Source: an uncultured Pirellulaceae bacterium
GTDB taxonomy: Bacteria; Planctomycetota; Planctomycetia; Pirellulales; Pirellulaceae
Direction: 5' to 3'
NCBI GenBank assembly: GCA_934278005.1
Contig: CAKQWG010000001.1
Location: forward strand, 1-64,000
DNA: 64,000 bases
The notes beneath the pieces are model-generated. The model made no database searches and had not been told where the DNA came from. It saw only the letters and a list, made by a program, of their open reading frames with translations. Both the position numbers and the translations under genes were made by a program. Numbering within the stretch: the stretch's first letter is position 1; each line of letters opens with the position of its first letter. This document shows, one piece after another, positions 12,001-21,800 of the stretch.

Positions 12001-12599
12001 CTCGAGCCGTCGAAGCGGAAGACCAATTCCGTGGGAGCTTCCGTCAAGCGATTGGTGTTGTTGAAGGTGAAGATGTCGCCCGAGTTGGGTGACACCGACA
12101 GCAGGCGCGGCCCGCCGGCTTCGCCCTCGGCGACTAGGCCCCCCTCACCCTCGGCGAATAGACTGGCCTCCCCCTCGGCAACTAGGCCCGCTTGACCTAC
12201 GCGGGGCAGTCCGGCGGACACGTTGGTAGCGGACTGTAGGCCTAAGCTGTGGCTCCAATCAGCGTAGCTTTGCTCGACCAGTGGGAACCAGGGCCGCGTG
12301 GTTAGGTCTCCGCTGGAACCTCCCAACTGGCTATCGAGGAAGTTGGCCACGTCGTAGTCCGCGGTGGCATCTGGGCTGAGCGAGTGGAAGGCTAGGGCAC
12401 TCTGAGCCTGAGCGTAGTGCTGCGCGTACTGCTGCGAGGAGATGTTGGCCGTGGCGGTGTAGTCGGTCAGGCCCAGCAGGTCGGCTGCGAGTAGTTCGCG
12501 TCGTTCGAGCGTCTCGAGCAATGTTCGCCGCAGCCGATTGCGTCGCAACTGGATTTCGTAGACGGACGAACTGGATCGACTGGCGAACTGGCTAGCCAT
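1..12599 (-). CDS. giant secreted multidomain protein with intact metzincin motif (3' end outside window)
   Basis: The frame stays open from an ATG at 12599-12597 to the window edge, giving at least 4199 codons with no stop. An AGAAGG ribosome-binding site sits 8 nt before the ATG. The N-terminus has a basic stretch and then LETLERRELLA, a variant of the LEPR-XLL motif of planctomycete envelope proteins. Reading on: a metzincin-type HEIGHLLGLGH with a downstream GIMG Met-turn (10743-10775), PPC-like stretches with DVDTYSF and DLDVYSF, beta-helix stretches (about 10100-8000 and 3300-2550), a propeller-like stretch with SPDGRLVA (about 6450-5380), a GEVEDY domain (about 1510-440) and the first cadherin-like repeat at the edge. 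It is a tandem paralogue of the 5725-aa protein upstream. Known families suggest an extracellular, surface-attached protein. Protease activity is inferred from the motif only. Confidence 0.9.
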   Translation of the reverse strand, partial: MASQFASRSSSSVYEIQLRRNRLRRTLLETLERRELLAADLLGLTDYTATANISSQQYAQHYAQAQSALAFHSLSPDATADYDVANFLDSQLGGSSGDLTTRPWFPLVEQSYADWSHSLGLQSATNVSAGLPRVGQAGLVAEGEASLFAEGEGGLVAEGEAGGPRLLSVSPNSGDIFTFNNTNRLTEAPTELVFRFDGSSDLDPVSLTAGIRVTRAGGDGIFGNANDSVIQPGYLGFGDNNRIVVLRFSSPLQDDLYRVDLIGKDAPAQGLTAIKNAAGLELQTRAIDATPDDLTRDSVDFDLELGATIVAIVPQPVDRVAGVLTPRPNVIRVYFNNDDLHTAPVITGAVSPNPTVVDPAFYQLIHTAETVQPNDDQVFAPTSISYDPASDMAELTFSRPIDQLAGAGSYRLRVGSRDAVVSTTNPQTVATLSPSDPAGTIQNATPLGTWSSAFTAVVNQSIITTSANVLPLDFPGSMVDPGHRDIQDETHLNGGADSDPRIAQASFNFAFDRPYGLDAAGRPVNTSITSDQVARVREIFEIYSSVMGVDFVETRDGGLTIVVGDLYPLGEQSGPGGVGGIAGGSLAIMDGAEPWDNSFGAGFFTTAMHEIGHLLGLGHTYDLPPNGIMGSEGALANPNPGLPSEFSFPGDADIVHGQHLYRPDNRDVDTYSFVVPAGQAGRLTAETIAERLPASSNLDTVLVLWKQKADGGVELISTNNDSHSSDSFLTAELTQGTYFISVTGKGNEDFDPIVPNTGSGAVSQGNYQLKLDFRPTVSVAALKFTIEDTAGTPIDGDGDGIAGGNFNFWFRAAAPVGVAAAGQPKTIFVDKSFGGSQTGPALGSPTQPLNTLDLSKWPAGLLLPGDIVRVLGSPGASNNRPAYEIGRGGVGNQVLSDGLNLEVPRGVTMMIDAGAIFKLQGSRIATGSLNASIDHSLSALQVLGTPQQSVNFTSYRDETQGKDTNPLSTTPGPGDWGGLDFHEDIDRREGFGSYERNGIFLNFVSHADIRYGGGQITVSAPSPTVSPIKMTESRPTLLNNTIRFSADAAISADPNSFEETRFSEPRYQFAGSFRPDYARVGPDIRGNVLLNNSINGLFVKTSTAAGGPLTTLDVAARWDDTDITYLIGENLIIRGTPGGALQESVAPNVSLIQQTPTTGGSLLVGSTVQYKLTNLDLDGAEGVTSAATPLITLAAGQSAVLLAGLPKASGDFVSRRLWRSLDGGPFQLVAQLDSGSTTYKDTGRTMAGTLPATTPGLVNRARTNARLQIDPGIIVKSIGARIEVGMGANLIAEGTADRPIVFTSRFDDRYGAGGTFDTNNDGAGSNPGAGDWGGLVTRPLATMSIDHALITFGGGVTSVAGGFAGFNAVEVQQADVRLANSRLEVNGSGQGGNVGGSRNGQGPNDASVVFVVGSQPVLINNVFMDNSVSNTAAISVNANAMKTSNVTDPGRQPGTADRSRVGIGNMGPLVRNNQLLGNGLNGMRIRGQTLSTETVWDDTDIVHILQSEIIVPDFHSEGGLRLQSRADESLVVKLGSGAGLTAMGRPLDIANRIGGTLQVIGAPGFPVVMTSIQDDTVGAGFDPNGRALVDTNNNGPSVGAPGDWRSIRFEPYANDRNVETLIELETDQLQDTGTNDVVGTAQNLGALAASLGGGDENLRLGFVVDGSIASPQDLDVYSFSAVAGTQVWLDIDRTSGSLDSVIELLDASGRILAQSNNSLAESMGAENRYINSSGPSPLPTDSVAGLEHSPFATRNTHATGVARDFYSVNPRDAGMRILLPGATGATNTYYVRVRSSNLAPADAPAKLQDPAAERSGLTTGNYRLQVRMQQTDEVPGSTVRYADIRFATNGIEARGMVASSPLLGQVAETGATTALGNIAASDRGSVTVSGFFDDDAIDVYSFTVSRGSVQVINPAEQRSHIGMAFDIDYADGFGRPDTSLWVFDSANRLVLVGTDSNIADDQAAPGRGANLDDLSRGSGGMRDPFIGASELPVGNYTVVVTNNSQTAVALNQFQQANPSNPLARLEPINSVQRISQDRFEGSTLGETSGSPVQVSFSSNVTDNLVQWTLADLTAYVVRSDGLLQLANPFTGAPEAYISDASSTNSLRDVAMSPDGRLVAAEASTGNQIDSTTGNLLLLNSTGTVDSATVPIGATVAGNSGLQTYTAQQTAFGATPAFAVQQRDHGNTQGNVPQGDGFVFNGLTFATADSSELKLFGVGSRANGALSFNLPTVDANGAVNGILTDGPTGPSVKVFNATNVVYRLDATSGAVVNPTGNADRTGNGLVGNHAGTQKVEYGRFLSGAVDDPDGPYTSGTVTGLAQIGNSLYAVSDQGEFYRVNIGNGNSAFSANETVGVGENRYRGTTALTVVEDDGAPVEFTGLTRGPRNLENGRYANMLFATTADGTLYAMNTDGALQPVFPGYSYKVHSADRGGLGPNVVGMDFSPLDVNLFHLTDLRDNEAGHGRPEPFDRSQNGERLGDRALYFGFQDSTGNQRQQGNWSGLYDVAAYNRTYNLPGGAHGATVSNPIDLRGYSADDLPTLYFNYFLDTENANSDLTQTGRMRDAFRVYGAGEDGQWILLATNNTASDQGLNRNNHTGNTNVDELDSYIYPTGHRGNFDAFGNPLLTQEAYDETGWRQIRTSLGAFAGQENVRLRFEFSTAASFQTGDALRGGVELIAVAGSKLQSGTGFTVTPLDGAAGAAQDFAFDMGLVLNLPAAADLTSDVSTLTINGVPIVFSNTNNTGNNVGYGLNDSPAAIAQRLAARLPAIFPGVVAPGDITFDPQRPSVLSIAGLPEGSATEYNLSPDLHPAVLNAFPQASSAVKIPVNKQMTATQVRDAVRAALADTFNNADNMAADPSGGLNVWKVTGDTLQLFKYDVSNNTSQMGLTTQRIGDFFGVNPTTRTGGQVSLAHMDERTQNNTGEGLYIDDIIIGFAERGEMVFSATADNTFAANRQYAKTLYDVDQPELGRYQLTVRTAADYGASDKVTGRLGLARQINTNDRLSQTVGILVRPTAAGSIPDGATFTLTDGRPPVTFEFDVYSGNNLPAVTAVTPGHVAISISAQATQQEIARAIRDTINSPTVQNLINVTASLQGEMSYGTVYGDAAPSGGTTIVLHGKVATDARGNFSFAANTFLSPVLWGTQTSFGEDAGDSQRSQPQGQLLLVGNTITNSQQFGIDVTAGNRDQTALSSTVGNRPYPGAPIAFPTANPSGLAPGVVIVSNIVASNVAGGIRLQGDAGSDAPAQIARVLNNTIYGLAGADNGILIENRATPTILNNIIARSGTGVRAPLGSSAVLGGNVYQGNTTNTVNVSVGSFAEILAAGAPLFVDVSNRRFYLAPGSRAIDSSIEALQERPALAQVKNGIGLPESPMLAPDLDVTGQRRVDDPSVNSPAGLGGNVFKDRGAVDRSDFLQLEAFILQPQDNDAALVDSDRNPTTIQLTQGTLEFFSILLQDNNGTGPDPASVVPAAISLTENGRLLTEGVDYVFGFNANSRTVRLTPQAGIWRTDSTYEITFNNLNRFNLTVGSGAEVADGDHFSVDYAGGTRVFEFDSDGSTSIANAAAVPFSAAMTHYEVVAQLRTALNSAGLGLKANILGDRNLALSGASLVSPTGASLTASPVKAITDLAGNLLNPNRANGQTQFTIVMPEATLDFGDADGINIPVLKAPNSAGVTNGNGPRHVLLPVDVPQLVLGTLVDADANGQPTAAADGDDTDLGATVALETLGSVGGIALGNVGPAVLSFANGATVAGQFFTIRDASVSPEASVTFEFGTSSDPLRVLIPTLLTDTADQVAARVATAVQSVLFERRLSGLTPVAIGSRVSLGGTADQSIDLAGAAGVARLPSGNAQLVVPAVLTGLADGQTMTITDAAGSSVQFELNNIDPTAPHTPVAAGRVAINVDLATATATGVATAIADAINAQVDGRKLRLGHAAAAVNATGGAHLSVIGDDEDGVRFGGIFDAGSADAVPITVIASGAGLLDAWIDWNNDGDFDDPGENLFATSQPVVGGENVFMIDTPATVTTGFAAARFRVSLQGGLAPGGLAIGGEVEDYLVAVLEGLPPDPVNAPPEFTIKSNLLASSYAEDQAAVTINDFIVDARPGPLTKPGELLDQTVRVHSVTSSAGAFEQLAITLDPITGKGSLTFKTSPDANSASHDLTVVVTLKDGDELTEPDVRFTSKTFTITVDPVNDAPDFSLPT
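10743..10775 (-). other. metzincin zinc-binding motif HEIGHLLGLGH
   Basis: The minus-strand codons read H-E-I-G-H-L-L-G-L-G-H, a full HExxHxxGxxH motif with three zinc-ligand histidines and the general-base glutamate. A GIMG Met-turn candidate follows about ten residues later. This is the only intact protease motif I see in the two giant genes. Confidence 0.85.
12120..12195. repeat. short tandem repeat coding Gly-Leu-Val-Ala-Glu-Gly-Glu units
   Basis: About three imperfect 24-27 bp units lie inside the giant gene near residues 135-160. They encode GLVAEGEA, SLFAEGEG and GLVAEGEA. The repeat keeps the frame and lies just before the first globular region, so it reads as a flexible acidic spacer. 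Confidence 0.65.
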
Positions 12600-12785
12600 A
12601 GGACTTACCTTCTTTGAACGATATAAAAAAATTCGAGCGGGGTGTCATTGTGACAAATGCGGGACTTATGTCACGTAGTGGACTTTGCCAAAAAACTTCG
12701 GTTCTCGCGCGTGGTCGATTTTGCCAAAGTACTGCAGACAAACTCTCCCCAAAACCCTCGGCGAACGCACGAGGGGCTTGATCGG

Positions 12786-12810
12786 GCAGGATCCTGTGAA
12801 GAGATCCTGC
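12786..12810 (-). terminator. hairpin between the two giant genes
   Basis: GCAGGATC and GATCCTGC form a perfect 8-bp inverted repeat around a 9-nt loop, 56 nt past the stop codon of the 5725-aa gene. No T-run follows on the minus strand, so a simple intrinsic terminator is uncertain. It could instead be an mRNA-end stabiliser or an intercistronic processing site. A smaller hairpin (GTGGA-TTT-TCCAC on the minus strand) lies closer to the stop. Confidence 0.4.
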
Positions 12811-12865
12811 GCGGGTTGAGGTGCTGTGGGACCTGTGGAAAATCCACGATGGGTGCGAGGGATTT

Positions 12866-15800
12866 TTAGTCGTGGGCAGCGCCAAGGTCAGCCAGGAGGC
12901 TGGCCAGGGCGATGTCGATCAGGTGGTTGGAATCTTCGACTCGGGCGCGCTGGGTGACCCAACTGACGTCCACACTCTCGGTGCGGCTGTCGGCGACTTG
13001 TGCGAAGATCGATGGACTGGGCTCAGGTGCCACGCGCGTCTGTCCAGCGAACTGCGTAGTTGGCTGTGTGACTGGCTGCGCGGCTAGCTGTGTGACTGAC
13101 TGCGCGGTTGCCTGCGGTGCAGGTGCTGAGATCAGTGGCAGGCTCGCGGGCACTGCCGCGGACATCACCAACTGAGGTTCGAAGGCAGCCAGGGAAGTGG
13201 CCGCTTCGCCCTCGCCTTGACCCTCACCGCCGCCGCTGCGGCGCGCGTGGCTGGTATTGGCATTGAGGTAGTTGATGACTTGCAACACGTCATTGGGGGT
13301 GATTAGATTATTGCCGTCGGTATCGACGTAGGGCGGCGGCGGTGGCAAGCTGGAGGTGGGAATAGTTCCACCGCCACCGCCGACGGCGCGTTCGTTGATG
13401 AGGTTGATAATCAGCAGCGCGTCGATGGGGGAGATGAATCCGTCTGCATTGACATCCAACGAGTTGTCTGCATTCTGATGCGATGGCGGCGGTGGGTTGT
13501 CGATATTGATCGTCACCGTAGTAACCACGCTCAGGCCATTACCGTCGCTGGCGCGATAGGTAAAGCTGTCGGTCGTCTTGCCCTTCTCGAAGTTGTGCTG
13601 GTAGGTAAATGTTCCGTCGGCATTCAGTGAGAACTGGGCTGCGTTGACGGGACCGGTGACGAGCACCGCGGTGAGCGGCATGCCTTCGGGATCGATGTCA
13701 TTGGCGAGCACGCCATCGTTGGCGGGATTGCCGTCGGTGCCGCGCGGATCGGTGGTGATCAGCGCTTGACCCTGCTTGACGCGGTAGGTGTCGGGCTGGG
13801 TGATCGGCACATCGTCGATTTCGACGACGGTCAGTCGGAACTGAGAGATGACCGTCTGGCCGCTGCGGTCTTTGGCTGCCACGCGAATGTCGGCGAAGCC
13901 GGAGCGATTGGGCGCCAGAACCAGTCGCAGCTCATTGCCGCTGATGGTCGAGCTGACCAGCAGCGAGTTGGTGTTGCCGACGACTTCGAAGCTTAACACG
14001 TCGCCATTGGTGGCCACGTCGGGATCAATGAAGTGGTTCGGCGTGAGCACGATGGGCGCGATCACCGAGTTTTCATTGACGGTGCGATCCGGCAGAGGAG
14101 TAGCGATGCGCGGCGCGTCATCGACGGCGGTCACGACGAGTGTGAGCGTGTCGCGGACGCTTAGGCCCGTGCTATCGGTAGCTTGCACGACGATTGTAGC
14201 GCTGCCGTGTTGGTCTGGTTTGAGGGTCAGTACCAAGCGGCCGGCATTGATGGTGGCGGTGACCAAGCCCGGGTTGCTGTTGCCAGCGGCGGGCAGGCTG
14301 TAGGTCAAGCTATCGCCGCTATCGGGATCGAAGAACACCGTCGACAGATCGATCTGCTGGGGCGATGCATCTTCGGCCATGGTGACGGTCCCCAGGGCTG
14401 TCCCCACGCGTGGCGCGTCGGGTCGGCCAGCGACAGTCACGGTGACTGTGCCGGTCGAGGTCTGCGGATCGGCAACGCCGGCGCTGGTGCCATTGTCCTG
14501 CACTTGATAGAAGAACGTGTCGACCCCTTCGAAATCGGGTGCGGGCGTATAGGTCGCTACGCCGCCGATAAAGGTGACCGTGCCGCCGTGGGTGCTGGTT
14601 GGCGTGACACCGATAACCGTCAGGCTCTGTCCCGACTCGTCGCTAGGTCCAGGTGTGTCGCCCGCTTTCAACTCGGCAGCCGTCATGGTTGCTGGAGTGT
14701 CCTCGACGGCCACGATATTTTTAGCGACGGTGACCGGCGGATTGTTCTTGTCGGCAATCTGCAGCGTTACGGTGCCGACAGCGCCGAGCGGCGTTATGAC
14801 TCCCGCCGTCGTGCCGTTGTCGGTCACGGTGTAGGTAAAGCTGTCGCTGCCGCTGTAGCTGGCTGGCGGCACATACTGGATGCGTCCACCGACGAGCGTT
14901 ACCGTGCCGCCACGCAGGCTGGTGGCTGAGACAGCGGTGATCGTCAACGTTTGATCCGCTTCGTTAGCCGGGCCGGCCGCATCGTTGCTCAGCAGTACCG
15001 ACTGGTCGATACTCAGCGTCTCGTTCTCATTGAGCGCGAGAGAGTCTGGTGCAGCGATGGGAGCATCGTTGACCTCTCGGACGGTGAGCGTCACCGTGCC
15101 GAGGTTGTTGGATCCCAGCACGCCATCGTTGACGCGATACACGAACGTGTCTTGGCCATTGAAGTTGGCCAGTGGGCGATAGGAGAAGGTTCCGTCGGCG
15201 TTGAGCTGGAAGCTGCCGGGCTGTGCCGAAGTGGGACCGGTGACCAGCGTCACGCTGAGCGGTTTGCCGTCGGGGCTGACATCGTTCGCTGCCACGCCGT
15301 CATCGATTTTGAAGCCGGGCGTAGTCGTGCCGGTGGCATCGGTGGTCTGGAACGGCAGCAACGGATCTTCGTTGAGCTCGTAGGTATCGTTGACTGCGGT
15401 GGGTGGCGTGCCGGGGACGATGGTCACCGCGTAGTCTTCCACTTCGCCGTCGACCGCTAGGCCGGTGGTGGTCAGCCCGCCGCTGCTGCTGGAGCGGAAG
15501 CGAGCGAAGGTGCGCGTGTTGGTCGTCGCATCGGGCGCGGTGGCTGGGACTGTGACGTAAAAGGTTTGCGTCAAACTGCTAGCCGTGAAGTTGGCCGATG
15601 AGAGGATTTGTTCGCCTGGATCGTCCCAGTCGCCATCCGCATTGAAGTCGATCCAAGCATCCACGAAGCCGGGGCTGGAAAGGGTGACTTCGATTGGTGT
15701 CAGGGCAAATTTATTGAACGCACCGGGCGTGGCCAGAATCGATCCAAAGACCACACCGTCATCGCCGCTGTCTCCGTCGGCCAACGGGGTAGGCTGCCCA

Positions 15801-18800
15801 TCGGCATCGGCGCTGATGCTCGAGCCGAGCAGCGCCACATTGCCGACGACGTGCCGAGCGCCATCGTTGGCGTGCAGCGTGGCGTAGCGTCCGTGGATGC
15901 TGCCCAGTGGATCGGGCGCGTCGCCGTAGTCGAGCTCGACGCCCGGCATCAAGATCGTGAACTTGGTTTCGTTATTGATCTGATTGGGCTTGAGCAGGTT
16001 GCCCGCCAGGTCGGACACTCCACGCAGGAAGTAGCTGTTGATCTCAGGGCTGATAACCGTGGCACCGGAGACGAACAGCGTGTCGCTACCGCGATCCGAG
16101 GCGGTCAACGTCGTATTGGACGACGTGTTGATAGCTTGGATAATGGCTCGCTTGACATCGACATCGGTAAAGCTCGGGTCCTGCACGAACTTGACCGCGT
16201 TGGCACCGCCGGGCAAGCCGCTGAGAGCCAGCGTGGGAGCGCCACTGACGTTGGTAATGAAGCGTGGGGTATCGTTCAGTTGCAGCGTTGCGTTGGCCAT
16301 GACGGTTGTGGTCAGCCCCAGGCCGGCGGCTTCGATAGCTGCCTTCATGGAGTCGATCAAGGTGGCGGGCGTGGTCGTATTGCTGAACTGGATCTGCGTA
16401 TTGGCGGGATCAAATCCGTTGTTCAGATCGACGTTGTTGAATTCGAAGGTGACGCTTCGCTGGCCGTTGCTGATGGTGAAGATCTCACCATCGGAGACGA
16501 CGCCGGCGGTGGCCGTCAGTCCGCTCGTACCCACCAGGACCTGGTTGGCCTTGATGCGGCCCAGCGACACTTTGCCGTTGCCCATGTTCGTAGCGGTGAT
16601 GTCCAGGCCCGCCCCGTTGATGGCGGCTGCGAGGGCCAGCGCCACGTCGTTGGGTGAGCTCAGCGCGCTGAAGGCGACAACCACGTTGCTCAGCCCTGAA
16701 GGGCCGCTGCCATTGCTGTCGAACTCGAAGACCACGGTTTTTCCATTGCCCTGTAGCAAGATGGAGCTGTTGTCGGCCAAGGCGCTGATGGCGGGGAGCT
16801 GCAGAACAAGTGGGCCGAAGACCTGCAGACGCGTCTGGCTTTCTACGCCGGGTTTGCCGAATAGAGTCAGCCCTGGAGCGGTGGCCACGTCGACCGTGTT
16901 GGCGGCCGTGCCACCGATAGCAATATTGCCTGGTCCCACTGCTTGGGGAGTCAGGCCGAGGTCGGCGGCGATGATCGCGGCCACGATGCGGTCCGCAGTC
17001 ACGCTCTGAGTATCGTTGGGGGAGACCGCAATCGGTATATTGCCCGCTCCGACGGTGGCGTCGCGAGTAATCTCAAACGTAGCGGTCTTGCCATTGCCGG
17101 TGATGGTGAATCGCTCTCCATCGGCCAGCGTGCGCGAGACACCGACCAGCGTTAGTTGGCTGTTGTCGATCGAAGCGGAACCACTGGGACCCATGCCCAA
17201 GTGGATCAGGGTTCCACCGATGACGGTGGGATTGAAGTTCAAGCTACTATCGGCGATGGCTGCTTGAGTCAGCGTGGCGATGTCGGCAGCGGTAAAGGCC
17301 TGTGAAAAATCGATGGCTAGATTGGCACTGGCCACCGTGCCATCGGTATCGTACTCGAAGGTCCGCGTCTGACGACCGTCGCTGAGCGTGAAGGTATGTC
17401 CGTCGAGCACTCCACCGCGAGGGCCGTTGGCTGGGATGCGGAGGGCCAGCGTGCCGTTGGGCTGGGCCAGCGTCGAGTTGCTCGTGTTGAGTTGCACGCC
17501 CGATTCGGCACCGATGAAGATCTCGCCCGGTGCCAACACGGTGGGAGTAATGCCGCTGAGTCCAGCCGCATTGATGGCCGCGACCATCGCATTTTGGAGC
17601 TCATGTTGCGTAGCGCCCAATTGGTAAGCGATGGGGAGATTGCCCGCCAGCACATTGTTATTGCGATCGAACTCGAAGGTGGTGGTCGTGCTGCCGATGG
17701 TCAAACTGAAGCGTTCGCCGTCGACGATTCCACCGAAGGCACCTCCGGCTAGAGGGATCTGCAGCGTCAGCCCTTGCGGAACTTGCAGGCGGTAGCCACT
17801 GTCGAATTCGTAGTTGACAACACCGCCGTTTTCGTCGGTTATCGAGAAGCCATCACCGTCGGCGATTTGGTCACCACTGGGGGCGGAGATCACAAATCGG
17901 TCGCGGTTGTTGATCGACAGCTCGTAGACCTTGCCATTCTTCCACACGCCGGCCAGCGGCGTGAGAATGATCTCATCGCGAGTGGCGTTGTAGGCAAAGC
18001 TGTAGTCGATGCCTTCGCGCAGTACGCGGCCGTTTTCAAAGACCACGATGGCCGCACCGCTCAGTCGCTGTTCGGCAATGACCGAGCTCACGACCGTGTT
18101 GTCGTCGATGCCAATGCCTTGCAATGGATTGGAGGGTTCATTGCCATCGGCCAACTGAATGCGAAACTGTGGGTAGACGCCCGAGTTGAGCTGGACCACG
18201 GAAACGGAACCATCGCCGTCGATGCCCAGCGCATCGTTGTCGACGGGCTCGAGCAGAATTGCGGCCGGTCCGACGAAGTCCGCGCGCTCCAGAGCGCCGC
18301 GATCTTTGAAAATGTTCTGGCCGGTTCCGCCGGGCGGCGAGACCGACGGATCGTCGGCGCGCAGTTGTCCGACTAGATCAAAGTCCGGTGCCTGGACGTT
18401 GGAGACCGGCATGCCGAGCGAGTTCTTGATGGCTACCAGACTGGGGCGTTCATCGAGCTTATTGATCGCCGAGTCGATCAGCGGCGAACCGGGAGCGGGC
18501 AGGTACTGGCCGGCCTGTGCATTGACAAACAGCCGCACGTTGCCCGGGACATCGATATTTTGATCCAAGGATGTGTTGGGCACGTTGGTCGGCGAGGTTT
18601 CGACGCCGGTGGTGAAACGCGAGTTCGAGGAGGCCGTTTCGTAGTACTGGTAAATCGAACCACCGAGGACTACTTCGCCCGGTTTGGTGACCACGTTCGG
18701 GTTTGGCGATCCGTAGGGTGAAGCAGCGTTCGTGTTCAGATTCCTACGCGACTCTTCGTTGATGACTGGAGTCTGCAGGTTGAAGAAGACGTTGTTCAGG

Positions 18801-21800
18801 ACCGTGGGGCTGGCGCCGCGAGAGGCTAGGACGCCGGTCTCGGGGAGCAGTTGGTCGAGGTTGGTGGGACCATTCTGGTCGGGGTCGACGATGATGGCAC
18901 CGTTGCCATCGATCCAGGCCGCGTTGTTGACCAACACGAACCTCTCAGAAGTCCCATCGCCGCGCGACGTGGGCGACAGTGGAGTGGTCGAGCGCCGATC
19001 GTGGCCCAAGCCTAGATTCGACAAGCTGGTGATATTGCCATTGTTGCTGTTGATCTGCCCGTCGTTCCTGCGCGGGAACAACTCGAGCCCTTGATTGACC
19101 TCATAGTAGGGCCCGAAGATCTGCTGTTCGATCTGGCTGCGGCTGAGTTGATTACTGCCCAGTTCATCCACGGCGGAGAGCTGTAGCAGGATCGTCTCCT
19201 TGTCACCTTGGATGGAGTTGAACGGTGCATCTAGAACAGCGGACAGGCCGCCAATTGCCTTGGCGTGAACCGGTGGCAGCGGGCTGGCTGTACCGAAGAC
19301 GCCGTTGGGCAGGGTTTGCGTATTGGGGATTGCTCGTCCACCGCCAGCGCCGCCTTCGTTGATGGCTTTGGCGATAGCTCGAGCCACGTCGGGAAAGCGC
19401 CAATCGGCGTTGATGTTGATCGGGATGTTCCCGTTGGAGGCTCCGCCGCCGCCCAGCACGAATTCAAAGGTGCGGCCACTGGAAGCGGTGCTACCGATGT
19501 CGGGCACACCATAAATGGTGAAGGTCTCGCCGCCTGCATAGGCGCTGGCGTCCTCGGCCGTGATAACAAAGTTCTGCAGATGCCGCGCGCTGACCGAGAC
19601 GCTGTAGGCACCCGTGGAGGAGCCAATCTGACGATTGGCGTACGACAACGGATCGTAGTTAATATTGCCTACCGAGCTGATGGCTGCGTAGTAGACGCCG
19701 GAAGCCGTGGCGGTGAAGTCGGCGTAGGGGTCGAACGAAGAGGCTTCGCCTGGCGCCGGGTCGTTATCGCTGATCGTGCGAGATTCTCCGGCTGCGTTGG
19801 TGAACGTTTGCGCGATACCGCGGCTGTCGAAAATCTGCAGTACGGCATCCAGCGAGCTATCAGCCGGCGAGTTGACGTCCACGATGACGCGTTCGCCGAC
19901 GCCCAGTTTGAACTGGAAGATGTCGACGTCGCTGCCGGGTTGTCCGGTCACGGCATCGCCGATGAATCCAGTGGAGGTGTACTCCAGCGGATTGTGCGCG
20001 GTGCCTTGCCAAGTTTGAACGGCTGAAGCCAACGTGTCGTTGGGCTCGTTGACTGCAGCTTCGCCGTTGAAGCTGGCCCGACCATCGGTGCCGATGATCG
20101 TATTGTTGACGATCTTGGCCTGCGGCTGCGGAGCTTCGCCCAAGTCCAATTGGCGGATGTCAAACGGATTTCCGTTGCCCACTGGACCATCTTGCCACTG
20201 CAGTTGGGTAGCGCCTTCGATGTACACCGCGGGGCGGTTGAAGTACAGCGGATAGCCGAAGCTGGAATCCTCCGGTGCCACGGGATCGGGACCCAGCAAG
20301 CTGGCCGCGATCGTCACGTTGATTTGCTGCGTGGTACCGTTGCTGACCAGAATGCTCGACAGCAACGAATCGCGCAGAGCGTGCATGGTTTCAAAAGCGG
20401 TGGTGGCAAACGGTGTACAGTTGGTACAGGTTATGCGCTGGTAGAAGTCGCCGCCGGTGTCGCGGTACCAGGCGATGGAGCTGTCCGGACGAACGCCGTT
20501 GCCTTCGACCTGTCCGCTGCCTCCCACGGGATTGCCTGTGCCACCGCCGGCCAAGTCATCGAACTCCAGACGCAGGCGGGTGCGATCGGCATCGAGGACC
20601 AGCGTGTCCTGATCGTCGAGATACGAGCCGAAGTGCGAGATGGGCGGATTGCCACCAGAGGTGTTTACCAGCGGGTTGCCGTCCCACAGGAAGCCGGCTG
20701 GATCGGTGCCTGGTTCGAAGTACGGGATGAGCCGGGGCGAGATCATCCACATCGGCGTTTCACCTTGGAGCTTGATGCCACCCAGGCCGCCCTCTTCAAG
20801 GACGTTGTTCTGGATAACCAAGCCGGGCAGCATGCCACCCTGGACGCCATCGTTGAGGGTCGACAAATTGCGGACGGCTTGGGTACCGACAAGGTTGGGA
20901 ACCTCTTGCATTTGGCTGCGCGTAAATGAGTCGAGTTCGTCGCGAGGATCGGCTTGTCGAGCTGCGGGTTCGCTCCACACGCCGTAGTCGCGCGGTTGGC
21001 GAATGAAGCTGTTTTGAATCAGGACCTGGCCCTGCTCACGACGCGCATTGGTGTCGGATTGGCCTTGATGCAGGACGAGCTCAACTGCTCCGTCGGGATT
21101 GGCAGCCAGCAGACTTTTGAAGTAGGCCGAGCCGTGCAGATTGATCTGGGGATCGCGGCCTGCGGTGCCACTGACGATGCCGCTGCTGGTGGCCGCGCGG
21201 ATCGAGCCCTGCAACTGCGACTGCACGCCGTTGGAATTAATCGCATCGCGAATGGCCTGCGCGACGACATGGGCCGGGTCGGTGGCTGCGAAACGAACGG
21301 GCACGTTGCCCAGTCCGACCAGCCCGCTGGTGGTGAATTCAAAGGTAATCGATCGGCCCCCGTCGGAAACCGAGAACTTGTCACCGCTGGTCAACAGGCT
21401 GCCGGCTGGGGCGACTAGGCTGATCTGATTGGCTAGACGGTCGTTGGTGTCGAACGACTTGGTCAGGACCGGCGAGCCAAACCTTTGCGACTGGAAGAAC
21501 TCGTCTCCCATGCGAATCTCCAACTGGTACTTGCCAGTGGTCACGGTGGTCGACGGGACGGGCACGTTGACGTAGGTCGAGTTGTATTCGCCCGAGCCAA
21601 CGCGCGAGCCGTCGGCCAACTGGATCACCACGTTTTGGATCGACGATCGCGAGGGGTTGTCATTGCGAGCTCGGAATTCGACGCGCAAATCGGAGCGGCC
21701 GGAGAAGCCGCTGATGTCTAGGACTTGCGATTTGGGTGACCCGGTCGCCAGCAGCGTCACGCCGGTGGGGCGGTTTTGGGCCACGGTCGTGGCCAGCCAG

